From Asterionellopsis glacialis (Eukaryota; Bacillariophyta; Plagiogrammaphyceae; Rhaphoneidales; Asterionellopsidaceae), in the NCBI GenBank assembly GCA_014885115.2, contig WKLE02002436.1, positions 6,419-24,495 on the forward strand: a stretch of DNA of 18,077 nt, in the 5' to 3' direction. Made by a program: the position numbers and the translations under genes. The notes beneath the pieces are model-generated. The model searched no databases and was not told where the DNA came from. It saw only the letters and a program-made list of their open reading frames with translations. How positions within the stretch are numbered: position 1 is the first letter of the stretch; the number at the start of each line of letters is the position of its first letter. Positions 1-10,590 of the stretch are shown here, piece after piece.

Positions 1-1461
1 CAAAAAGAGCAACATCCTTCCTTAGACACTGTTGACGAGCTGATTGAAGATCAAGTCAACAGTAAGAAGGAGGAGGTAACTTCGACTAATGATGTTGACG
101 ATTTAGTCATTCCAAGAACATTTTCTTCTGATACTGCTGTGATTTCTAATGTGAAACAAAACCACGATGCCAATATAACAACGAATACTGCTTCCACAAT
201 CGATACACAAAATAAGGACACCGATATTGACACTCCTACAGCTACCACAACATCAAAAACAATAGAATCGAAGCAAAGTAGTGGTAACAGTGTCATGTTG
301 AACAAAAAACTATCGATTCTATTTTTGATACTAGGAATTGCATTAGGTATGACAACCACACTTTTTGTAGTTGATCGTACGGAAAAATCATCAGGTGAAG
401 ACATGTCAGTGAATGCCAAGTCTTCTAATGACAAGAATGGTAGTGATAATGAAGAAGACAGTGCTACAAGAGATTATATGGCTGTTCATACTTGGATTCA
501 ACAATATGAAAAGGCATATCAATCATTTGCATCTTCGTCTTCGTTGGTATTCTTATCAAGTCACCAAAAGAATAATAACAAGAACAATTTCAGTAACAAG
601 AACAAAAACAAGACAACGGCCTCCATTGATAAGGAACAGCATATCTATGAATTACAAGATACCTTCCAAAGCATGTTTGTATCCGATGCTATATTGAATT
701 ACGAATCTATTGGTGGTATCCAGGGTTCGCTTCACGACACTATGCAATTTCTTCAAGAATATGATACTAACTTTCGGTACATGTTTGGAGTGCTCTTTTT
801 TCCACCATGGCATCACTCTATTACTTCAAATATCCATGACTGTACAGTTGAAATTATCGAAGAAACTATTGTACAGCATCATTCTTCCTACCCTCGTGAG
901 GATAAAGAGGGTGACCAAGATGACATTGATCTTATCGCGGAGAATGATGACGATGACGATGACGATGACGAGGGGAAACATAACAAGACAACCATTGCGA
1001 GTCCTAATGATGTACCACCCCCCACCAAAGTGGTAAAGGCTCTTGTACATGGTACCTTCTTTCATCCTGTAGGAATACAACTTCAAGATTACAATGATTA
1101 TATGGATATCGACTTATTCCCCGAGTTGACATTGATTGTGAAAGGAACCTTTACACATCAATTACAAAAGATACCACCAAGTCAGAATCATGGTGATGAT
1201 GCATCATTATTGTGGAAGAGTGTATATACGGAAGAGAGTATTGATAATTACAAACAAATCATGATTGGATTTGCTGTGATTATGTGTTTCCTACTGTATT
1301 TGGTTTTTACATTGGTATCATTTGTTTTAAAGTGTTGTTTATGGATCTTGGGTCTAATTTTTGGTGTTGGTAGGAAAAGGAAGGGGCGTACTACTACTCC
1401 AAGGGAACCACCTACCACTCAAGACAGTGCTTCAGTTAAAAAAGAACCCAAAAGTCAGTAA
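1..1461 (+). CDS. Two-helix membrane protein with possible NTF2/SnoaL-like domain (5' end outside window)
   Basis: The frame is open from base 1 to the TAA at 1459-1461 (486 residues visible), and no convincing ATG start is seen, so the gene is cut by the window edge. A first hydrophobic segment covers about residues 104-124 (LSILFLILG..., nt 310-372). A second, long one covers about residues 420-456 (nt 1258-1368) and is followed by a basic RKRKGR tail. The part between them (about 160-418) has a pattern like the NTF2/SnoaL fold: an early helix with WIQQYEKAY, then LQDTFQSMFVSDAILNYESIGG, then HHSITSNIHDCTVEI, then a strand KALVHGTFFHP. It is interrupted by Asn/Lys-rich and Asp-rich inserts (GAY-codon run near 945-972). 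Fold assignment is from pattern only. With both helices in the membrane, the central domain would sit alone on one side, lumenal or extracellular. I cannot name a function. Confidence 0.72.
   Translation, partial: QKEQHPSLDTVDELIEDQVNSKKEEVTSTNDVDDLVIPRTFSSDTAVISNVKQNHDANITTNTASTIDTQNKDTDIDTPTATTTSKTIESKQSSGNSVMLNKKLSILFLILGIALGMTTTLFVVDRTEKSSGEDMSVNAKSSNDKNGSDNEEDSATRDYMAVHTWIQQYEKAYQSFASSSSLVFLSSHQKNNNKNNFSNKNKNKTTASIDKEQHIYELQDTFQSMFVSDAILNYESIGGIQGSLHDTMQFLQEYDTNFRYMFGVLFFPPWHHSITSNIHDCTVEIIEETIVQHHSSYPREDKEGDQDDIDLIAENDDDDDDDDEGKHNKTTIASPNDVPPPTKVVKALVHGTFFHPVGIQLQDYNDYMDIDLFPELTLIVKGTFTHQLQKIPPSQNHGDDASLLWKSVYTEESIDNYKQIMIGFAVIMCFLLYLVFTLVSFVLKCCLWILGLIFGVGRKRKGRTTTPREPPTTQDSASVKKEPKSQ
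945..972 (+). repeat. GAY trinucleotide run coding for poly-Asp
   Basis: Alternating GAT/GAC codons encode about eight consecutive Asp residues inside the first gene. It is a coding microsatellite in a variable loop of the predicted domain, and the frame is preserved. Confidence 0.8.
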
Positions 1462-2425
1462 TTATTCAATGGAAAGGGGTGGGGAAGTAAAAAGTCGTTC
1501 AACATAAATGAAGCTAAATAGATATATGCATATAGAATTATCTGTTTTACAACTGATTTTGCTTTTACATTTTTTTAAATTAAAAATAACCACATTAAGA
1601 AGAGGACGAGGTTGTGCCGTGAGTAACAGAGTTGTACTTTCAATTTTCAAATAATAATCACTTACCACATGGAATACACCCCAGTACATGACAACATCCA
1701 TCTAAAGGAACGTAGAAGTTCAAGATGCAGAGTTTAGAAGACACTTATTTTTGTATTAATAAGGAGACTTCCTAGAGAAATAAACACGCATTTTTTAGGT
1801 TTTGCATTTCTCAATTTTGCCCTTCACAAAAACATTTGTACGTTTTTTTTGTAATTCTCGACTTTACTTTGTCCTTCTTCAAACATGACAGATGCAATAT
1901 ATATTTGAATCCCCGAACTTACCCTATTCCACGCAAACATGCTGCATGTACACTTCATACTTTTGGATAGAGTATCATTATTTTGTGCAATTTGAGCTGA
2001 AACATGTTTTCAAGACGGTGAAGGTTTTATTGGGATTAGACCTGCCTTCGTCCTACTGGGAGTGCATGGAGGGAAACGAGACGTGCGTTTCTTGCCGGTC
2101 GTCTGTCGTCCATCATTTTCACTACCCGTCCACCCACCGCATAAGAAATACTACGAGTGCCTTTCATCATTCATTATCGGCCTTTTTCTTCTTTTGTTTT
2201 TTCATGTGGACTTTCTTGTTGCTTCAACACAACAAAGGAGCGACACACAAAACATCCTATCACACCATATCCTTCCCTTCGTCTCCCTTTCTAGTTTCAT
2301 TACGCTGTAGAAAAGAGATAATACTATCAAAATAATTTGTGGAGAGAAAATAAGAATAACATTCATTCGTTAACGGAAAAACAAAAAGAGAACAATTTCA
2401 AAATTATTCATATTTTACGACAAGA
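1462..2425. other. Intergenic region and EFL1 promoter/5' UTR
   Basis: This 964-bp stretch holds the 3' UTR of the first gene and the upstream region of EFL1. It is A+T-rich with T-runs (about 1560-1580 and 1845-1852). A slightly more G+C-rich patch lies at about 2040-2150, and a purine-rich leader immediately precedes the EFL1 ATG. A 147-codon reading frame at 1892-2335 (+) is rich in Cys, Phe, His and Ser and resembles nothing I know, so I treat it as chance. No RNA gene was recognised. Confidence 0.6.
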
Positions 2426-5400
2426 ATGGTATTTCCTCCACCATCTCAAACACGATTAGTGACAATCATTGCTCATGTCGATCATGGTAAGACCACCTTG
2501 GCGGATAATTTAATCGAATCCAATGGGATTATTAGTGAACGATTGGCTGGGACATTACGATATTTAGATTCCATGGAAGAAGAACAACGTCGTGGAATTA
2601 CCATGCGTGCCTCGGCAATTGGATTGCGTCATTCCTATCAACAAAAAGCAAAGAAACAACAACAACCACAATCGCAAAAAGAAGAAATGGTGATACATTT
2701 ATTAGATTCACCAGGACATACAGATTTTGCACCGGAAGTATCGAGTTCCTTACAATTATGTGATGGTGCTATCCTTGTCGTGGATGCGGTCGAGGGGATG
2801 TGCGCGCGGACACATCAAGTGCTACGGGAAGCCCATTCCCATCAATTGGTTCCATTGTTAGTCATTAACAAATTAGATCGATTATGTACCGACTTGTGCT
2901 TGACGCCCACAGAGGCCTATGTACGGATACGCAATTTAATTGAAAGCGTCAATGCTGCCTCAGCTGCCATGTTACTTTCGAAAAAACATGAAAATGAGAA
3001 TGATGAAAAAGACGACGGGAACAATAAAGCAAAACATAAAGAACAACCACAAGATAAAGATAACAACAAAAATTCCGATGCTATGGATGAAGAAGAAATA
3101 ATGTGGACGTTTGAACCTTCCAAGGGAAATGTTGTATTTGGGTCTGCCTTGTATGGATGGGGATTTACATGCCCATCCTTGGCAAGATCCTTGTTCCGAT
3201 CCAAAGTTATACCCACCATCAAACCACCTATATTGAAACAATGCTTATTTGCAGATACCAAATATCAAAATGGAAAGGTACTCAAATGGAAATCATCGTC
3301 TGACGATGAACCCATGTTTGCCAAGTATGCCTTGCGTCCCCTATGGGAAATCTATGAAGGTATCGCCACAGCTGCAACATCGGTTGGGATATCATCTGAA
3401 TTATTTGCTGATGGAAGAACAAATGCAATAATGGCAAACACAAATACAAAGAAAAAGGAAGAAAAAATTAAAAGTGATACACTGGGTATGGATCAAGTTT
3501 TATCATGTATGAAAGTAGGTGCGACAAGTGAATCCTGTCCACAAACTTCACAAGATATTCAATCCATCTTGACTAAAACAGGATCCTCCAATGATGAAGA
3601 GAGTGTATTGCGATCGCTATTGCGGCGATACAGACCCTTGAGTGATACAGTATTAGATGCTGTGGTAGAAGTTTTCCCAGACCCCTCCATGGCTGCCACC
3701 ATGGTCAGAACCAAATCATTAGCACTGCAATTACCACCACCATCAACAATACCGTTCACAGAGCATTTTACCAAAATTCAAAAGGCTGTATCATCTTGTC
3801 AAGTTGGGACAAATGTTCCAACTGTTGCTCATGTGTTTAAATTCATGTCTACAGACCGAGCAAATGTACGTGATCCTGATTTAGCCACCAACCATGATGG
3901 AAACAACAACACCAACGAGAATAGAAATTTAATGTTAGGACTTGCTCGTGTCCTGAGTGGGACACTCCGTACAAATGATGTGGAATATTATTTGTTTGGG
4001 CCCAAATATAAACCTCCTTTTGCTACGGCTACGGACGAATCATCATCACCATTGCCCACACCACCTCATCGGCCTATACGATTATATCTTCTCATGGGAT
4101 CATCCTTTGTACGGGTCAATGAAGTTCCGGCAGGACATATATGTGCTATTTATGACCTTGAAGATGTACAATTAAAAACAGTCACCTTGTGTGATGATCC
4201 ACATTGCATGCCTTTACAAAGTGTTCATCATGGCATCCGACCATTGGTAAAGGTCAATGTAGAACCTGTATCAGCATCTGATACAGATGCCTTGGAACGT
4301 GGTCTTGTCAAACTCAGTCTTGCGGATGCCGCTGTCGAAGTGACAGCAACAGCCAAAGGTGAACGTATTTTGGCATGTTTAGGTGAATTGCATTTAGAAC
4401 AATCCATCTTGGATTTAGAAACTATCTATTGTGTGGATAACGGGAAGAATAGTACAGAGAAAATGAAATTACGTATATCTGATCCGATTGTTGAATTTGG
4501 TGAAACAACACAATGGTTTGATGATAGTGAATATACTGATTATGAAGGATTTTGGGATACATCCATGTCTTCTTCTCCATTACGGCAAGTACGTATCCCT
4601 CCTTATTGTGATGAAGAAGGGATTGAAGTTGCGTTAGGTGGAAGGACACGTGCCATTTTGTCTGGACGTGGTGCAGCTATTGGCTTGCGTGTCGTACCTC
4701 TCGCAGAAAGTGTATACATGTCACTCAAGGAAAAACGCATGATAGATGGATCCACAACCCTAGATGAGGAACTCATGAAAATTGGCAATGCATTAAAATG
4801 TGGTGCATATGATGCCAAGGGTGTCTTTTCATGTCTTTTGACTTCACTTTGTGGATTAGATGGGAATGGGAATGCAATGGTAGAATCAATGGGAATTCAA
4901 AAAGGTAGTTACGTTATGGGCATTGTATCGGATGTTGGTGAAGTTCATGTCCCTGCGGAAGGCAAAGATGATAAAAATAGCGGTGACAACGACGAAAACA
5001 ATGATGAAGGCCGCATTGCATTGAGTGGTGAGGAAGAATACACTATCCTTCAGTACCGACTCAAATCATCTGGTTTTGTAGGATTACCAGTGCTCAATAA
5101 TGAAAAGGGTGAAGAGCATAATGATTCATCAGCAACACCCAATAAAACTGCTTTGGATATATGGAAAAATGAAATGAGAGGTTCTGCTGTAGCCGGATTT
5201 CAACTTGCTATGAGGTATGGACCACTTTGTGAAGAACCTGTCCGTGGCGTTATGGTAATCCTTGAAAGTGTTGAAATAGCTTTACAGCAACGAAACTCAC
5301 ATCACAACCACCAATCTCAACAAGACAATGAGGATGGTGGTAGAACCCAAAGAGAAGCAACGTATTCTAGCGCGAAGCATTTAAGTGGTGGTATGGTTGT

Positions 5401-6028
5401 CGCAGCATTGCGTTCTGGAATTCGATGTGCATCACTGTAAGTTTTTTTGAATGGTGATGCATTCTCTTTCTGTGGTCCTCTAGAGGGTGGACAGTACTTT
5501 GATAGAACCAACATATTTGTTCTAATCCATTGTCTTTGTTTTTCCGTTGTTGAACCATATCGCAGTACAAGACCAGCACGTTTAATGGAAGGGCATCTAC
5601 GTTTAACATTACATTCATCCTTGACAGGTTTAGGATCCTTGTATACTGTACTGTCCAAACGTCGTGGTAAGGTATTAACAGATGATATGGTAGAAGGTAC
5701 GGATTTACTTCTGATTACAGCCACCATACCCCAAGCAGAATCATTCCGCTTAACACCTGAACTATTGAGACAATCAAGTGGTGAAGTTACGGCACCTGAA
5801 CTAATCTTTGATCATTGGGAGGTGTTAGAAGAAGATCCATTTTGGATACCCACAACCTTAGAAGAACGTGAAGACTTTGGTGAAATATTAATGAATGGTG
5901 ATTTGTCAACTGGTATTGAAAATAATGCACTGAAATACATCCGTATGGTACGTGGAAGGAAAGGTTTACTAGTTGATTCGTCCAGAACTGTTATTGCTGC
6001 AGAAAAACAACGAACATTAAAACGATAA
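2426..6028 (+). CDS. EFL1: Elongation factor-like GTPase 1 (EFL1/Ria1), 60S ribosome maturation
   Basis: EFL1 is a cytosolic EF-2-like GTPase that acts with SBDS to release eIF6/Tif6 from pre-60S subunits. Exon 1 is 2426-5436 and exon 2 is 5566-6028; joined they give 1157 aa, close to yeast and human EFL1 (about 1110-1120). The G motifs are intact: AHVDHGKT (16-23), RGITM (56-60), DSPGH (94-98), NKLD (148-151) and SALYGW (240-245). The SNGIISERLAGTLRYLDS stretch (32-49) is typical of EFL1 rather than EF-2. A domain II-like region follows (about 460-600), then EPVSASDTDALERG...LACLGELHLEQ (domain III, about 612-655) and SDPIVEFGE (about 685). Exon 2 supplies the conserved end: TRPARLMEG, LGSLYTVLSKRRGKV, EGTDLLL and FDHWEVLEEDPFWIPTT. 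Low-complexity inserts lie at about 70-87, 186-224 (before G5) and near 850. The start lies just before the GTPase domain, as expected. Confidence 0.95.
5437..5565 (+). other. Intron of EFL1 (129 bp, GT-AG)
   Basis: The donor GTAAGT is at 5437-5442, giving an immediate in-frame TAA if unspliced. A T-rich tract precedes the acceptor ATCGCAG ending at 5565. Removal joins CT to T (Leu) and continues directly into the conserved EFL1 C-terminal sequence in another frame. The homology on both sides makes the junction secure, although the length (129) is a multiple of three. Confidence 0.92.
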
Positions 6029-7540
6029 GGATTTTTAATGTAGAAACGAGTTACTTTTGGCATAATTTTGTTTTATATTCTTAGTCAAATATTTAGTTCC
6101 AGTTCAAAAAATTTTGCAAACTGACAAAGTTAAAATATCATCCACTTGAAACATGTTAGCATATACCCTGGTGCTGGAAACCAAAGTAAATAATACCGAA
6201 GTTGCCGTAAATGGATCGCAGCAACTGCACTGTTTAATTTTTCATAAGCATTTGATATGTACTCTACCAAGGATGTGATGTACTGTATGCTGTCTGGCTT
6301 TAAGATATTCTTTAACTGTGTTCACATATAGAGAGAATGAAATTAAAATGATAATTCAAACAAAACTGAACTAATGCTTGCTCATAATAATATGATTCAT
6401 TTGAAATCACTTATTTGTCTTTATAAAATCTTTTTATCTTGGGGAGATAGCGAGAACGATTCATTCAAAATCTTCTGGTACAACCATTATTGTCGGATGC
6501 TTGCCTGAAAAGTGAGAAAGGAAGAAAAGAAGTACATACACTGTTTGGTTAGTAAAAATAGAACGTCTTAGGATAGCACTACTTCAAAGTGCAACATGTG
6601 TGAATATGATTAGATGTCGTCGTTTTTTTGGTTTCTAGTGGTAATGTACAATATTTTTGTTGCTATCAAAAAAGATTAAGCTATAGTTTGTATCGACACA
6701 TAGATTCAGATATTGTCGTCATTTTGGTTTTCATCCTGTAGGAACAATATTTTGTATTATACACTCCAAACACAAGAGACACGAAACTTCTAATTCTAGA
6801 CATTTACACACCCAAGAAGTCATCAAGAGAAGAACAAAAGAAAAATCATTCGCAATAAACCTACATTTGCTTTGTACTTAAAGCTTAATCACAAAAGTAT
6901 ACATGCTCTTCCTCTTCTGCTACTTCGGTGCGTCTTCATCTATCAAATGGCGTACCTGTGTACGATGATGAATCCAATGATGTAAGGAGCCATGGTGAGA
7001 TGCGGACAAGTAGTCCTACTGTGCATCTTGTAAACTTTAAATTATAAGAATGCTTTGATCGAGGCCTGATTTTACGGAATGGCTACTATCGTCTCCGGAA
7101 TGACACTGGTTATGCGCCCAAATCAGAAATCCACAATAGCGATATACCGGTTTTCGTCAAAATAAATCCTTATCTGATTCAATTTCCAATTGCCCTTCCG
7201 TAGGACCATACGTAGTGACAGAATGATTGCTGCCATGTGGATGATGAATACGTTCTTGCTGATTCCTTGTGCTTTTTCTTCTCAATGATTTGTCTATTTC
7301 AATTTCCACATAGTATTGAATGAATCTGTTGCAATCAACGTTTTCGACTTCAATGTGTAGGACCTAGATAGTATTTCCTACATCTTGCTGATTACCACCG
7401 CACCAACCCGAACGTTCGTTCATGGTTCGTTCCCAGATTTTGTGAGCATGATGGAATTTTTCAAACATGTGCCGGCCCACAAAAGACAAGAACTGAGACT
7501 ATTTCTCAAGCGGAAAGTGTCTAACTTTCACGGGTACCTA

Positions 7541-7571
7541 TATATAGGCATACGGATGTACATCCTATATA
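7541..7571. repeat. Nested palindrome / inverted repeat
   Basis: GGATGTACATCC (7554-7565) is a perfect 12-bp palindrome. It is overlapped by an inverted pair TATATAGG (7541-7548) and CCTATATA (7564-7571). A KpnI-type GGTACC palindrome sits just upstream at 7533-7538. It could form a hairpin; function unknown. Confidence 0.6.
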
Positions 7572-7614
7572 AATATTGGTACTGCCGTTAAATAGTTCCA
7601 CGATTGTACTAGGG

Positions 7615-7738
7615 CAGGTCCTACCAGATACGGTACAATGGACAATGGTCCTGTACTCCATCAGAGAAGCAGTATGCCAGTTACGGGAGTTTGAGAGTAG
7701 GACCTACAAGTATGCTGCCAGACCTACCTGGTAACCTG
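7615..7738. repeat. Imperfect inverted repeat (CAGGTCCTACCAG / CTGGTAACCTG)
   Basis: The left arm at 7615-7627 matches the reverse complement of 7728-7738 apart from a 2-base gap. Between them, GTAGGACCTAC at 7697-7707 again carries the same GTAGGACC word in the opposite sense. It may be the remains of a small non-autonomous element. No transposase or clear target-site duplication was seen. Confidence 0.4.
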
Positions 7739-7940
7739 AACCCATAGGTACAAAAAACTTGAAGACTCACATTCACAAGACTTGCATTCTCGAGACATCA
7801 GGCTCTTTCCGATTTGTTTACACACATTGATCCATGATGATGATGATGCCCATCGCATTTTTTGAGAACACCACGAAAGATAAAACTCAATGCGCCATCA
7901 CCTTTAAAGATATATTTTTATCAAAAACAAACTTTATTGT

Positions 7941-8170
7941 GGTATCCATACTGAATTGAGAAAGTTGACCGATATGAAGACACAATGGTTGTAGAAAAGC
8001 ATTTAAAACTGGAGCTCAACTTCCTGAATTAACAAACATGACAAAGCTGAATTCTTTGTATTTAAATGGAAACAATATTGGCAGTATTTCTAGCTAGTGA
8101 TATTTACAATATTGATCTGTTCAATTTTATGGGTGACTGCCCTCCCTGTTATGTAGGATGATGTTCAGAA
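7941..8170 (+). pseudogene. Degraded 3' end of a leucine-rich-repeat protein gene
   Basis: Three consecutive fragments in two or more frames read as a diatom-type LRR end. From 7941, G-I-H-TELRKLTDMKTQWL is followed by a TAG, matching the start of an LRR unit (compare PTELGKLTELTDLDL in the intact gene at 14149-16425). From 8008, in another frame, TGAQLPELTNMTKLNSLYL then NGNNIGSISS precede a TAG; this is a clean 24-residue LRR. From 8111, IDLFNFMGDCPPCYVG, then TGA, then CSE matches the DC...C cap that ends such proteins (compare MDLTLFWTDCSVC in the intact gene). At least one frameshift and several stops break it. No N-terminal part was found upstream. What is seen is the LRR pattern; that it is a dead copy is inference, since an unusual intron arrangement is not fully excluded. 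Confidence 0.68.
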
Positions 8171-9684
8171 TATAACTACTTATAATAATTCAAGTACGCT
8201 CTGATCCATCATGTCCAAAACGATTTCAGTAGTCGTTTGGGTTCTGGCAAGGAAAATACTCTACAGAGGACCAGCGGAGTACAAGCCGCAGTGTTTCTAC
8301 TCAGCCTCTTGTGTCATCCAAGATGAGAACTTTGTTTTCATAATATAATATAGCATTTTAGGAAATGCGGCATGCCTAATCTTGGAACTACTCAATGGGG
8401 CTTTTCTCTCAAGACATTTTTGTTATCTGGATCCGTTAGTTCGTGAAAAAAGATAGAGAGACAACCGGTCAACATTCTCGGTGAGTGCATGTTTTCCTAC
8501 AAACAATGTTTTGAAAAGGTCATTTATACAGTTGAAACGTTATGCAATAAAGTATAGATGTAGCATACAGAGGACAGCACTGGTTCCGCCATTTCCTTGT
8601 TTGCTTGTTCGTTTGTTCGTCATGGGTGTTATTATTGCTATCATATAAAATAATGCCAAAGGTTTTATCGACACGGTCCCTTCAGATCGTCATCTAATTT
8701 TTTGTATATAATTTTTGAATCATTTAGCATTTTATAACACGCCATACTATTGCAAAACATATGTACTAAACAACAAACAAGTGTGCAGTTGTGTAATATA
8801 TCTCTAGAAGAAGGGAGAGGTTGATCCTGTCTTTTTCAACATATTCTGTCTGACATCAAGAACGATAACAAAGGCGATTTCATTTTAAAATCTATTTTTT
8901 TTTTTAATTTTTCACGTACCTACTAGTATCCCGCCCTAAAAAAAAAGACTGCAACAACATATTATGATGATGTGATGTTTACAACTTGTAAAAGCGTTTA
9001 CAATATTGTATAGGCAAGATAAGTCAGGTACGCGCGGTGGATGCGTCTATTTCAAAAGGTCCCATATCTTTATGAACTATCATGTTTCTCGTCCATGTTC
9101 GTTTGTCCATATTATTGTAAAAGTCTAGTTGAAGCCATGAATGACCATAATATTATGAGGTTATCATAAAACATCAGCTACCACATTCAATATACCAGGC
9201 CACGTTTGTCGCCAATGCTCTCCTGCTTTTTATGATGTTCTGATCGCGTGCAAGGTCGGTATCATTCGAAATGTGAGGTTGTCGCTGCTCTCTTGTCTAC
9301 CTCTGGGTGTTTTGGATCTTCTTGAGATCTACATTCATTTGATGCCGCTGGGATGCAGACAGACACGATACCTTTTCTTGAAAGATTCTTTTCGGAAAGA
9401 CACTTTCATTCATTCCGTAGTTTTTTATCTTTATAGGGAGTGTTTATTTCGCAATAACACGTCATTGACAAAATCAATGTCTCTAGCAACCGCAAACAGG
9501 ACAAGGCGGGAAAGAACGGGTGCCAACACGCAACACGACCCTTTTTTCAGGGCTCAGCTCATGACATGACAACATAAAAGACATTTTCATCATTGTCTGT
9601 TTTCTGAGTTTCCTCCCTTGTGGAAAAGAGAACTTACTGTTGTGTGGTCATACAGGCAGGATTATAGATTGATAGAAAACAAAA
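8171..9684. other. Long region without an intact gene (second part) and GST promoter
   Basis: About 1.5 kb between the LRR relic and the GST gene. It is A+T-rich with T and A runs near 8896-8947. A short degenerate repeat of TTGTTYGY words lies at about 8598-8620. The 98-codon frame at 9273-9569 (+) begins only at GTG, has no recognisable motif and is probably chance. The last about 100 bp before 9685 should contain the GST promoter and leader. No RNA gene was recognised. Confidence 0.5.
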
Positions 9685-10590
9685 ATGGCTACTGCAACTA
9701 AAGTAGCATCATCATTAGTGAAACCTAAATTTCGTTATTTATCAGCATGGTTTTGTCCATTTGCACATCGTGCCACATTAGCCTTGGAACATCATTCAGA
9801 TAAAGTTGATTATGAATGGATTGAAGCCTTGGGTTGGGAACAACGTCAAGATGACAAAAATGTTACCGGTACTGGTAAGGAATGGTGGTATCATTGGAAG
9901 GCGGACGAATTGAAACGGTCTAATCCATCGGCCTTGGTCCCTACATTGATACCAGTTACACAAACAAAGACAGAGGATGGACATGTAGAGGAAATACCTG
10001 ACGAATCCAAGGCTGTATACGAATCTTTGGTTACAATTGATTTTATTGATCAAATATCAGGTGCCAAGGGGACTGATAAATTAGTATCGGAAGATCCATA
10101 TGAGGCTGCACGGTCACGTGTATGGACGGAAAAAGTAAATCGTGAATGTTGTTCACCGTATTATGGTGTATTGGTACGTACCAAGGAAGAAGAGCGTTGG
10201 GAACATTATTTAAATTTAATCAAGGGATTAAAATCATTTTCCACGGAGTTGCGTAAAACCAGGGGTCCCTTATTTTTACAAGATTCACAATTATCCAATG
10301 TTGATTTAACATTGGTACCATGGGCCTATAGATACTATGTCTTTGAACATTATCGTGGTTCGAAGTATGCTATACCAACTGCAGATCCTGAATTAGAACC
10401 CTACCATGAATGGTATGAACATGTTATGAATATTGGTGCTGTCAAACGTACCTTACCTGACAAGGATGAATATTTAGAACATATTGGTAAATATGCAGAT
10501 TCAAGTGCCAGAAGTAAAGTTGCCAATGCTGTCCGTAGAGGTGTACAAGCGCATGAATTAGATGATGATATTGATGATTGTAAGGAATAA
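9685..10590 (+). CDS. Omega-type glutathione S-transferase-like protein
   Basis: The gene is intronless and encodes 301 aa. The start is an A-rich AAAAATGG context just before the first beta strand. The N-terminal thioredoxin-fold domain has YLSAWFCPFAHRATLALEHH (18-37). CPFAHR (24-29) provides the nucleophilic Cys24 typical of omega-class GSTs and dehydroascorbate-reductase-like members, where tau/phi classes have Ser. NPSALVPTL (80-88) supplies the cis-Pro86, and ESLVTIDFID (113-122) the Glu-Ser pair that binds the gamma-glutamyl group of glutathione. The helical C-terminal domain contains SNVDLTLVPWAYR (204-216), the conserved N-capping segment. A Trp-rich insert (about 51-75) and an acidic Asp-rich tail are extra to the core. 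No targeting peptide is obvious, so it is probably cytosolic. Expected activity is glutathione-dependent thiol transfer or reduction; the substrate cannot be read from sequence. It is convergent with the SAM50 gene. Confidence 0.88.
   Translation: MATATKVASSLVKPKFRYLSAWFCPFAHRATLALEHHSDKVDYEWIEALGWEQRQDDKNVTGTGKEWWYHWKADELKRSNPSALVPTLIPVTQTKTEDGHVEEIPDESKAVYESLVTIDFIDQISGAKGTDKLVSEDPYEAARSRVWTEKVNRECCSPYYGVLVRTKEEERWEHYLNLIKGLKSFSTELRKTRGPLFLQDSQLSNVDLTLVPWAYRYYVFEHYRGSKYAIPTADPELEPYHEWYEHVMNIGAVKRTLPDKDEYLEHIGKYADSSARSKVANAVRRGVQAHELDDDIDDCKE

Larger units (their letters stand above)
6029..7940. other. Long region without an intact gene (first part)
   Basis: The first about 100 bp should be the EFL1 3' UTR. 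The remainder has no reading frame of coding quality. The longest, about 7362-7591 (+), has no recognisable motif and no ATG near its start. About 6886-7039 (+) is open for roughly 50 codons and ends in TAA, again unrecognised. A run of palindromic sequence lies at 7530-7740 and is listed separately. No tRNA-like or rRNA-like sequence was seen. Together with the LRR relic downstream, the region looks like decayed accessory DNA, which is inference. Confidence 0.5.

Noticed and set aside
826..1086. Antisense frame with poly-Ile/Val run
   Set aside because: It is the shadow of the poly-Asp codons of the first gene read on the other strand.
1892..2335. 147-codon plus-strand frame upstream of EFL1
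   Set aside because: Composition (Cys, Phe, His, Ser rich) and lack of any motif suggest chance; it occupies the likely EFL1 promoter and leader.
6461..6507. Minus-strand piece that looks like a last exon: acceptor TTTTCAG, then GKHPTIMVVPEDFE and a stop
   Set aside because: Splice-like signal and 14 codons only. No matching upstream exon was found on the minus strand, so it cannot be supported as a gene.
7385..7591. 68-codon plus-strand frame starting at TTG
   Set aside because: No ATG near its start, no recognisable motif, and its end lies within the palindromic block.
9273..9569. 98-codon plus-strand frame upstream of the GST gene
   Set aside because: Begins at GTG, has no domain pattern, and sits in the likely promoter region.
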